22,062 bases of DNA. Source: Verrucomicrobiia bacterium (GTDB lineage Bacteria > Verrucomicrobiota > Verrucomicrobiae > Limisphaerales > UBA11358). Of the stretch, positions 15,558 to 22,062 are shown in pieces (within the stretch, counting starts at the first letter, position 1; every line of letters starts with the position of its first letter). The notes beneath the pieces are model-generated. The model did not search any database. It was not told the DNA's origin and saw only the letters and a list, made by a program, of their open reading frames with translations. The stretch spans positions 1 through 22,062 of the forward strand of contig JASHZU010000485.1 of assembly GCA_030042375.1 (NCBI GenBank). The letters are read 5' to 3'. Both the position numbers and the translations under genes were made by a program.

Positions 15558-17339
15558 TCAAGGAACGTTGACCGGGATGACCAGGTAGCTCGAGACCATT
15601 TGATAGAGTCCCGGCGGGAAAAGGAAGACCCATCGTTCGCCATCCAGCGTCACGGCGGCGTAGGTGGTGTTGGCCCCGGGGAGGACCGCACCAAAATCCA
15701 CAGTATAGGACTCGCCGTCCTTGAGGGTGAGGGTGACCGACAAGCCGTCCGGCTTTATCCCGAAACCGGTGGGGGTGTTGGCGCCATATCCCATCCAGGC
15801 ATCCGAATAGAGGTTTCCCAAATCATGGGCCACTTCTTCCACGGCCGGCCCGTTGATAACGCCCTGCGATCCGTTCGCCGGGGACCATTGATTTGGACCG
15901 TTATGAATTATCTGGATCATCTTGCCGCTTTGCCGGACGGTAATTTGCGCAACATTCGTCTCGGAAAAATTCCAGATGTAATGCTGGCGGAACTGCCAGC
16001 CTCCGCCTTCAGGCAATTTCCCATAATCTTCCGGCGTAATGGCATAAATGAAGTCTTCGTCCGTGCGTTTGACAAAGACTCCGTTGGTGGACACACCGCT
16101 GAAGAGCAGGTCGGCAATGACAGCATTGGTATCGCCGACGGCTGAACGCAAAATAATTTGCCGCCGCGGCTGGGCCAGGCCGTAAGCCGGCAGATCGGCC
16201 GGCGTCACCACGTCTTTCACAAATCCGGATATTTGCAGACCGGCCAGCGCCTGGATGAGATATTGGACGCTGCCGGAGTCCACGGGAAATTTTTCGCCGG
16301 GGATTGTCCACGTATTCGCATCCACGCGCTGCAGGATATAATAGTTTGTGCCCGGGCCAATCATATCGATTTCCATAACGGGCGTGGTCAATTCGAACAA
16401 ATATGGGTCGCGAAAGTCGTTGACCGTGCCGTACCAGGGCGTAAGCGGCTGTTTGGGCGTGGTGACAATGGCATTCCAGCCTTCGCGCCGGGCGAACAAC
16501 AGCGAGGAATCGTTGGTTGAACTTTTACCGAAGTGCACGCCGGTGACAAAGTTTGAGCCGTTCCCCAGCCATAAATCCAAATCGGCGGGCTGCAGGCCAA
16601 ACATCGTCAGATCCGCGTTGGAATTGTCTGTAACGAATTGCGAAACACGTGCCGTTTGCAACTGCTGCAGGGCCTTGACGATATAATCGCCGTTGGCGCG
16701 CGCCGCCAATGGCCGCGTCATTTCCCAAAGATGATTCGTGGGGTTAGAATGCAGCTCAATAATCTTTGTCCCATTGGTCAGCGCTATCGAATCATAATCC
16801 TCTACGCTGCCGGCCAGCGATGGGTCCCGCCAATCATTTGCCGATTGGGGAATGAACTTGAGCCAGCCGGCATCGGTTACATAAACACCATCGCTGCCCA
16901 CCGCGCGCAGATAAACCTGGTCGCCCGGCACTGTTCGATTGCCCACTAAAATTTCCCGGCGGTCATCGCCGGACTGGACAATGATGGTGATAGGTGTTTT
17001 GAAACCGTCCTCGGAATCGACATCGTGGCCTCCCCCGGTAAGGGGCGGTTCGACGGCTTTAAGTTTTTGGAGTTCCCCGATGAGCCCTGCAATCGCCGCG
17101 CTTTGCGCCGGATAAAACACCGGCTGGGTCAAGAACCATTCATCATTCGTCAGCTCCACGGAAATTTCCGGCGCATTGTTTGGCATGACCTGGACACTGG
17201 TCACGGATGAAGGGTGCAGGCCGGGCAAAACTTCAAGCGAGCGGGGCGGCGCCGGGCGTTCAAAGTAATGGTAAGTAAAGATGAACGCGAACAGTGCGAC
17301 GGCGATAACAAACCAGGTAAGCGTATGTTTCGAGTTCAT
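15558..17339 (-). CDS. DUF4340 domain protein (Gld-type ABC partner)
   Basis: 593 residues from ATG 17339. The frame runs upstream to 17516, but that part overlaps the previous gene and reads as Arg/Ala-rich noise. MNSKHTLTWFVIAVALFAFIFTYHYFE is a single N-terminal membrane anchor. The remainder is a non-cytoplasmic domain of repeated DUF4340 units ('..V.V.......L......W.L..P......A....+...L..L'). Examples are WFLTQPVFYPAQSAAIAGLI, WEMTRPLAARANGDYIVKAL and WTIPGEKFPVDSGSVQYLIQ. The ATG comes 2 nt after the stop of the GldG-like gene, indicating translational coupling. DUF4340 genes regularly follow GldG-like genes in ABC clusters of PVC bacteria and proteobacteria. The molecular function is unknown. 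Confidence 0.9.
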   Translation of the reverse strand: MNSKHTLTWFVIAVALFAFIFTYHYFERPAPPRSLEVLPGLHPSSVTSVQVMPNNAPEISVELTNDEWFLTQPVFYPAQSAAIAGLIGELQKLKAVEPPLTGGGHDVDSEDGFKTPITIIVQSGDDRREILVGNRTVPGDQVYLRAVGSDGVYVTDAGWLKFIPQSANDWRDPSLAGSVEDYDSIALTNGTKIIELHSNPTNHLWEMTRPLAARANGDYIVKALQQLQTARVSQFVTDNSNADLTMFGLQPADLDLWLGNGSNFVTGVHFGKSSTNDSSLLFARREGWNAIVTTPKQPLTPWYGTVNDFRDPYLFELTTPVMEIDMIGPGTNYYILQRVDANTWTIPGEKFPVDSGSVQYLIQALAGLQISGFVKDVVTPADLPAYGLAQPRRQIILRSAVGDTNAVIADLLFSGVSTNGVFVKRTDEDFIYAITPEDYGKLPEGGGWQFRQHYIWNFSETNVAQITVRQSGKMIQIIHNGPNQWSPANGSQGVINGPAVEEVAHDLGNLYSDAWMGYGANTPTGFGIKPDGLSVTLTLKDGESYTVDFGAVLPGANTTYAAVTLDGERWVFLFPPGLYQMVSSYLVIPVNVP

Positions 17340-17341
17340 GG

Positions 17342-18835
17342 TTATTTTCTCCGGCGTAGCCAGACCAGCCCGCCAAATACCAGCACGGCTCCCGGCAATG
17401 CCGCCAGCAGGAGCCACCGGACATCTCGCACCTGCGCCCCACTCATCAACAAGCGGATTTCTGTTATCTTGCTGGCGTCGATGCCTCTGAGCAAGGTGGG
17501 CCGGTCCAGCAGCCAATTAACCGCAAAACCGGCAAAATCACGGTTTTCCCCGGCTTCAATAAATTGGTTGTTCAGAAACACCGAGTCGCCCACAACGACC
17601 ATGCGCATGCCGCCATTGGTAATTCCCTTAATGGAAGGCTGCTCGGCGGCGACCATGAGAGGATAGGGCCGTGGCGGAACTCCGTGCTGCCCATAAAGAA
17701 TGGAGTCAGCGCTGGATTGCGCGAGCACAGTCACGGTCGGAGCATCGGCCGGGGCGTTTGACATCTTAACGGTGCCCACTGGACGCGCATAAATCAGCTC
17801 CAACCGCGATTGCGCAAGCGAATTGACAACGGGATGCGTGCTGAAATCGTTCAATACCAGGGCGAAACTGCTCCCGGTCCCCGCAGCGGCGTTCGGATCC
17901 TGCACAATGTAATTGCCCACGTTCACGCCCCATTGCGCCAGAAAATCTTCGAGGCCCGTGGGATGATTGACAAAATCATAATCCATCAGGACCAGCAGGC
18001 GTCCGCCCGAAGAAAGGTAACGGTTTATTTTATTTAGTTCGGAATCCAAAAACTGGTTTACCGGCCCGGCAATGATCAGCAAATCACAATCGGGCGGAAT
18101 ATCGCCATCGCCGGAAATGCTCAGGGGCTGGACGTTGATGTAATTCTCCTGCAAAGTTTCTGCGAACTTCAGAAAGCCGGAATTTCCGGAGTCGGACAAA
18201 GAAGGCTCGCCGTCACTTTGCAAAAAATATGCGGTGTATGGCTTGGAATTGATGACGGCCAATAGCATGGCAGTGAACATTTTTTGGCCGTTGAAGGCAA
18301 TCGGACGAATATCAACTTGCTTATCCTGGGTCATGCCCACTGCGCCGTATTGCACCAGGGCATCAGCGGGAGCAATTTTGACCCTTCCTTCGCATTCAAA
18401 AATAATGAAATCCTTCTTTGCCTGGGCGCTGGTACTGTCCGATTGGACCGATAAGCCATATTTTTCCGAGATTTGCACCGCGGCGGCTGGATCGCGCAGG
18501 TAGTCGACTACCTTGACGTTAATGCGCGGATTAATGCGGTGATATTCATCGAGCAACGCCATGACGGTCGAATACATCCCGAATTCGTCTTTGTTGCAGT
18601 AAACCGTGACGTCCACGTGATTGGTCAGCGATTGCAGAATGCCCACCGTGCGGGGCGCCAGTTTGATGCGCGTTTGAGAGCTTAAGTAGAACTGGTGGGA
18701 AAAGATAAAACCGAGGTAATTGGCCATCAGGACGACGGCAAGCACCAGGAGGGTCCGCAGTATCGTGTCCAGGCCAATCTTCCACCGGCGCACGGGAGAA
18801 AAGCTGGGGGGCGAGTGTTTGGAATCTTCGGTCAT
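17342..18835 (-). CDS. gldG-like: GldG-like ABC-transporter accessory protein
   Basis: This 497-residue protein has an N-terminal membrane helix (about 22-50), a large extracytoplasmic domain, and a C-terminal helix with a basic end (WLLLAALPGAVLVFGGLVWL, RRRK). Features of the GldG family (ABC-2 'uncharacterised transport' domain) are TVYCNKDEFGMYSTVMALLDEY, NVKVVDYLRDP and DCDLLIIAGPVNQFLDSELNKI. The line NRDFAGFAVNWLLDRPTLL near the end is typical too. In Bacteroidetes GldA/F/G were implicated in gliding, but homologues in non-gliders are common, so the symbol only marks resemblance. It starts 10 nt after the permease gene and leads directly into the DUF4340 gene. Confidence 0.9.
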   Translation of the reverse strand: MTEDSKHSPPSFSPVRRWKIGLDTILRTLLVLAVVLMANYLGFIFSHQFYLSSQTRIKLAPRTVGILQSLTNHVDVTVYCNKDEFGMYSTVMALLDEYHRINPRINVKVVDYLRDPAAAVQISEKYGLSVQSDSTSAQAKKDFIIFECEGRVKIAPADALVQYGAVGMTQDKQVDIRPIAFNGQKMFTAMLLAVINSKPYTAYFLQSDGEPSLSDSGNSGFLKFAETLQENYINVQPLSISGDGDIPPDCDLLIIAGPVNQFLDSELNKINRYLSSGGRLLVLMDYDFVNHPTGLEDFLAQWGVNVGNYIVQDPNAAAGTGSSFALVLNDFSTHPVVNSLAQSRLELIYARPVGTVKMSNAPADAPTVTVLAQSSADSILYGQHGVPPRPYPLMVAAEQPSIKGITNGGMRMVVVGDSVFLNNQFIEAGENRDFAGFAVNWLLDRPTLLRGIDASKITEIRLLMSGAQVRDVRWLLLAALPGAVLVFGGLVWLRRRK

Positions 18836-18845
18836 TTATTATTGC

Positions 18846-19598
18846 TCATTTCCATCGCCGACTCTCAATGACGCGCAGAGTGAGGAACAAAAAGAAAAAG
18901 GTCAGGCTCGCGTAAAAAATCACCGTCCGCACGTCCACAACCCCCCGCGCGAAATCGTCCATCTGTTTAATCAGCGCAAATGAGGTCAGGACCTGCGCCG
19001 GCCATCCCGTTGGGGTCTGAATGGCGTCGGCTAAAAAGGCGATGGAAAAGATACCCACGCCCAAAACGAAACTCACCATTGCCGCGGCCATCTGGCTCTT
19101 GGTCAGCGATGACGCGAAACAGCCCATGGATAAAAACAAACAACCAACCAGGAAAATTCCCAGGTACAGACCGCCCACGCTTCCGGGGTCCAGTGTATGG
19201 GGTTGGTTCGAGAAACGCTGGATGATATAAAGACAGGCCAGCATTGGCAGCCAGGTCACCATATAGAAGATGATGGCCGCGGTGAACTTCGCTGCAACCA
19301 CCTGCATGTCGCCCACTGGAGTGGTCATTAAAGTTTCAAACGTGCCGGAAAATTTTTCGAGCGCAAACAGGCGCATGGTGATGACTGGGGCGATGAGCAG
19401 CACAATAATCCAGAAGGAAAACGTGCCGTAAAACAATTCCGTCATCGGCATGATTTGCGGCCCGGTACCGAGGTTGGTAATCAGGATGTCGAAGCCCAGG
19501 CCAATCAAGAGCGTGACCGCGGCAATAATCACATAACCCGTGATTGAAAGGAAAAACGATGCCAATTCGCGCCGCAATAATGTAAGGAAAACTCTCAT
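18846..19598 (-). CDS. gldF-like: ABC-2 type transporter permease (GldF-like)
   Basis: A 250-residue integral membrane protein with six predicted helices: about 15-40, 56-79, 104-125, 142-164, 170-192 and 224-245. The coupling region APVITMRLFALEKFSGTFETLMTTPV (70-95) is the ABC-2 signature that contacts the ATPase. It follows the ATPase gene by 9 nt and precedes the GldG-like gene by 10 nt, so the transporter core is ATPase plus permease with the two anchored proteins as partners. The transported substrate is unknown. Confidence 0.93.
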   Translation of the reverse strand: MRVFLTLLRRELASFFLSITGYVIIAAVTLLIGLGFDILITNLGTGPQIMPMTELFYGTFSFWIIVLLIAPVITMRLFALEKFSGTFETLMTTPVGDMQVVAAKFTAAIIFYMVTWLPMLACLYIIQRFSNQPHTLDPGSVGGLYLGIFLVGCLFLSMGCFASSLTKSQMAAAMVSFVLGVGIFSIAFLADAIQTPTGWPAQVLTSFALIKQMDDFARGVVDVRTVIFYASLTFFFLFLTLRVIESRRWK

Positions 19599-19607
19599 TA
19601 AAAATGG

Positions 19608-20549
19608 TTACTCTTCCTCGTCCGGTTTGGTGATTTGGACGTAAATGTCCTCGAGCGAATGACGGCTGCGTGTCAACTCGCGCAGCACCCAACCGCGCTC
19701 CCGCGCCACCGCGTAGACGGCCGCGCGCATATCATATCCGTTTTGCGGGATAAGCACACATCGCTGGAACTCGCCATCGCTGGCCGAGATATCCACCGAC
19801 TCGATGCCGGTCATCTGCGAAAAAATCTCGCGCAGCTCGGCAGCCGGCGCGGCGATTTCCGCCACAATCTGGCCATTGCCCGCCGTGAGCCGCTGCAAAT
19901 TTTCCGGTGTGTCTGCGGCGAGGACTTTTCCGTCGTACATGATGACCATCCGGTTGCACATCATTTCCGCCTCCGGCAAAATGTGCGTGGAAATCAGGAC
20001 CGTGTGTTTTCCGGCCAGGCTTTTGATGAGCTGCCGCACGGCGCGAATCTGGTGCGGGTCCAGCCCAATCGTTGGCTCGTCCAAAATAATCAACTCCGGC
20101 TCGTGCGACAACGCGTCCGCCAGCCCCACGCGCTGGCGATAACCTTTGGAAAGCTGCCCGATGATGCGTTTGCTCACGCCGGTCAGGCCGCATTGCTCCA
20201 TGACCGTATCGACGCGCTGGCGCGAACGCCGCCAGCCCAATCCCTTGAGCCGCGCGCGAAATTTCAAATACTCGCGGACGCGCATGTCCGGATAGAGTGG
20301 ATTGTTTTCGGGCATGTAGCCAATCCGCCGCCGCACTTCGTCCGATTGAAAGAAAACATCAAAGCCGGCCACCCGAACCGTCCCGCTCGTCGCCGGCATG
20401 AAGCAGGAAAGCACCCGCATAGTCGTGCTTTTGCCCGCGCCATTGGGCCCCAGGAGGCCCACAATTTCACCCTTTGCCACGGAAAAGGAAATGCCGCGAA
20501 CCGCCGTGCGGCCCGCGTAGCGCTTAATCAGATTTTTGACTTCAATCAT
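19608..20549 (-). CDS. gldA-like: ABC transporter ATP-binding protein (GldA-like)
   Basis: This 313-residue ATPase is complete: Walker A GPNGAGKST (34-42), Q-loop region IGYMPENNPLYPDMRV (76-91), signature LSKGYRQR (133-140), Walker B LIILDEPT with E158, and switch histidine H189 in STH. The C-terminal ~90 residues form the DUF4162-like extension (ending YVQITKPDEEE) seen in ABC-2 exporters. ENNPLYPDM and QLSKGYRQRVGLADAL are characteristic of the GldA-type subgroup. It is the first gene of a six-gene minus-strand operon; a possible promoter and a palindrome lie upstream. Confidence 0.95.
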   Translation of the reverse strand: MIEVKNLIKRYAGRTAVRGISFSVAKGEIVGLLGPNGAGKSTTMRVLSCFMPATSGTVRVAGFDVFFQSDEVRRRIGYMPENNPLYPDMRVREYLKFRARLKGLGWRRSRQRVDTVMEQCGLTGVSKRIIGQLSKGYRQRVGLADALSHEPELIILDEPTIGLDPHQIRAVRQLIKSLAGKHTVLISTHILPEAEMMCNRMVIMYDGKVLAADTPENLQRLTAGNGQIVAEIAAPAAELREIFSQMTGIESVDISASDGEFQRCVLIPQNGYDMRAAVYAVARERGWVLRELTRSRHSLEDIYVQITKPDEEE

Positions 20550-20770
20550 TCGACCCGTTAATCAAGTGAAGCAGCACGAAGTTTAACGGAAAAATACCGG
20601 CAAGCAAACGCTGTTTTATTAAACAGGCAATTTTGCGATTGGTTGCGTTCAATTTTCGGAATCTTAAAAAAAATTTTCTCGCGGCGATTGATATTGACAT
20701 TGCTGCGCCAAAATTCCAATAGCAACGTCGCTTGATTTTATCAACGGAAAATTTTTATTCTCAATGGCGC
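20550..20770. other. Divergent intergenic region before the ABC operon and the DUF2851 gene
   Basis: These 221 A/T-rich nt must hold promoters for both directions. On the minus strand TTGCTT (20607-20602) and TAAACT (20585-20580) are 16 bp apart, with the ATPase start 30 nt further on. Just beyond lies the palindrome at 20611-20626. No coding sequence is supported here. Confidence 0.45.
20611..20626. promoter_or_regulatory. Perfect 6+6 palindrome, candidate operator
   Basis: CTGTTT (20611-20616) and AAACAG (20621-20626) surround a 4-bp TATT centre. It lies immediately upstream of the putative -35 element (20602-20607) of the ABC operon, where an activator or repressor would bind. The bound protein is unknown, and the A/T-rich setting makes chance possible. 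Confidence 0.3.
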
Positions 20771-22062
20771 GTGCAAGCCCACGGAAATCATTCATTGCAT
20801 GACGAGCCATTTCCGGCTGAGCGGCTGCTCCAGGCCATCTGGCAGCACCAGCGCCTGCGGCGCGGAGAATTGAAAACCGCCAGCGGCCAAAGTGTCCGCG
20901 TATTACACCCGGGCTTTGCCAACCTCGAAGGCGGCCCGGATTTTCGCGGGGCGGTTTTGCAAATCGGCAGCGAAGCGCCCGCCTCCGGCGATGTGGAAGT
21001 GGATTTGCGCGCCAGCGGCTGGCGTGCCCACGGCCACGACCGCAATCCTCATTTCAAAGACGTCCTGCTTCATGTCATCTGGGAGGACGCCGGATCTTAC
21101 GTATCCCAGGGTCCGAACGAAATTCGACCGGCCGTTTTGTGCGTGAAAGATTTGCTGGACGCGCCTTTGGCGGAATTGAGCCTGTCTCTCGAAAACGAAT
21201 CCCTCCGCACCCTGCCTGAAAATTGTCGCGGCAAATGTTGCGCGCCGCTGCGTGAATTGGACGGGCTGAAATTGACGCTCATCCTGCAACAAGCTGCGCG
21301 TGTCCGCCTGGAAAGCAAAGCCGCCCAGATGCGCGCTCGCGCCAAAAACGCCGGTTGGGACCAGGCATTATGGGAGAACCTGTTCCGCGCCCTGGGTTAT
21401 AAACACAATGTTTGGCCCATGCAGCACCTGGCCGAGCAGCGCGGCCGATTGACGGCTTCACTCGAAGAGACCCAAACCATCCTGGTGTTGCAGGCGCGCC
21501 TGTTGGGAACGAGCGGTTTGTTGCCGGATGAACTGACCCGCCGCGAAAAAGCTTCGGATAACTATCTACGCCGCGTTTGGGACCTATGGTGGCGCGAGCG
21601 CGACGCTTTTTCCGACATCGTCCTGCCGCGCACGGCCTGGAGATTCCACGGCTTGCGCCCGGCGAATCATCCGCGACGGCGGCTGGCCCTTGCCTCGCAT
21701 TGGCTGGCCGACAAAAATTTTATCGCCAAAATTGAAAATTGGATTTCAGCTTCCAAGGGCGAAGCCTCATCCACTGGCCGCCAATTGGCAAAAATTTTAC
21801 AAGTCGAGCGCGATGATTTTTGGTCATGGCATATTACCTTCAAATCGCCCGCGCTGAAAAAACCGCAGCCGCTTTTGGGGGATGGACGTGTCACGGACCT
21901 GGCCATGAATGTGATTCTGCCGTGGCTGTGGATTCGCGCCGTGGAAGGCGGCAATAAAAAAATCCGGGCGGAAGTGGAACGGCGTTATTTTGCCTGGCCG
22001 CCCGCGGAGGATAATTCTGTTTTGAAACTGGCGCGGCAGCGTCTGCTCGGGACCGCAAACGT
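20771..22062 (+). CDS. DUF2851 family protein (3' end outside window)
   Basis: An open frame of 430 codons runs to the window edge. No ATG fits this frame near the start; GTG at 20771 is the best start, with TTG at 20732 and 20795 as alternatives. The sequence matches the DUF2851 pattern: LLQAIWQHQRLRRGELKTAS, VLHPGFANLEGGPDFRGAVL, then GDVEVDLRASGWRAHGHDRN and DVLLHVIWED. Later come WENLFRALGYKHNVWPMQHL and FHGLRPANHPRRRLALAS. The family is widespread in Bacteroidetes and Verrucomicrobia and has no assigned function. The conserved Asp/Glu/His residues in the N-terminal third have led to suggestions of a metal-dependent hydrolase, which I cannot confirm. It diverges from the ABC operon. Confidence 0.88.
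   Translation, partial: MQAHGNHSLHDEPFPAERLLQAIWQHQRLRRGELKTASGQSVRVLHPGFANLEGGPDFRGAVLQIGSEAPASGDVEVDLRASGWRAHGHDRNPHFKDVLLHVIWEDAGSYVSQGPNEIRPAVLCVKDLLDAPLAELSLSLENESLRTLPENCRGKCCAPLRELDGLKLTLILQQAARVRLESKAAQMRARAKNAGWDQALWENLFRALGYKHNVWPMQHLAEQRGRLTASLEETQTILVLQARLLGTSGLLPDELTRREKASDNYLRRVWDLWWRERDAFSDIVLPRTAWRFHGLRPANHPRRRLALASHWLADKNFIAKIENWISASKGEASSTGRQLAKILQVERDDFWSWHITFKSPALKKPQPLLGDGRVTDLAMNVILPWLWIRAVEGGNKKIRAEVERRYFAWPPAEDNSVLKLARQRLLGTAN

Noticed and set aside
17340..17516. 59-residue N-terminal extension of the DUF4340 protein
   Set aside because: It overlaps the end of the GldG-like gene in another frame and reads as Arg/Ala-rich noise. ATG 17339 gives a clean membrane anchor.
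19635..20561. 308-codon plus-strand ORF
   Set aside because: It mirrors the ABC ATPase gene on the other strand. The translated protein has no recognisable domain, and the ATPase motifs fix the true frame.

Overview
The window looks like a chromosomal segment from a member of the Verrucomicrobiota, probably the Pedosphaera/Limisphaera side of the phylum. This is inferred from content, not from any marker gene: three PEP-CTERM proteins, a TIGR03790-type protein carrying verrucomicrobial 'STNL..W' modules, a propeller-type sensor kinase, and a GldG/DUF4340 ABC cluster. Most genes also lack a clear Shine-Dalgarno sequence. No rRNA, tRNA, CRISPR array, transposase or integrase gene was found.

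Layout. (1) 1-2350, + strand: the 3' part of a propeller/Y_Y_Y sensor histidine kinase, then a NarL/FixJ response regulator, together a two-component operon. A 66-aa ORF follows with the strongest ribosome-binding site in the window; a 31-bp-phased direct repeat sits in front of it and a hairpin-rich non-coding stretch lies behind it. (2) 2943-9552, - strand: a LysR regulator preceded by an extracytoplasmic protein block of three PEP-CTERM proteins (two of them related to each other) and one ~988-aa secreted TIGR03790-like protein. No exosortase is present, so sorting of these proteins would depend on a locus elsewhere. (3) 10004-11940, + strand: pirin, a DoxX-family membrane protein and an NfsB-like nitroreductase, which suggests a small redox or electrophile-detoxification cluster. 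Pirin is separated from doxX by a hairpin terminator. (4) 12002-20549, - strand: six tightly spaced genes, in transcription order ABC ATPase, ABC-2 permease, GldG-like protein, DUF4340 protein, AsmA-like protein and thiD. A strong hairpin between the convergent nitroreductase and thiD ends both transcription units. (5) 20771 to the end, + strand: a DUF2851 protein that runs off the window.

How the parts relate. The two-component system could act on the small ORF next to it (inference from repeat spacing). The Gld-type cluster pairs a classical ATPase/permease with two membrane-anchored proteins with large non-cytoplasmic domains and an AsmA-like envelope protein. It therefore looks like an envelope-directed export or remodelling machine whose substrate cannot be read from sequence. 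ThiD seems to be a metabolic passenger at the end of that operon. The most notable points are the hairpin/inverted-repeat element at 2777-2844, the phased repeat at 2352-2400, the modular TIGR03790 protein, and the ABC-Gld-DUF4340-AsmA-thiD operon. I found no clear defence system or wholly new machinery.
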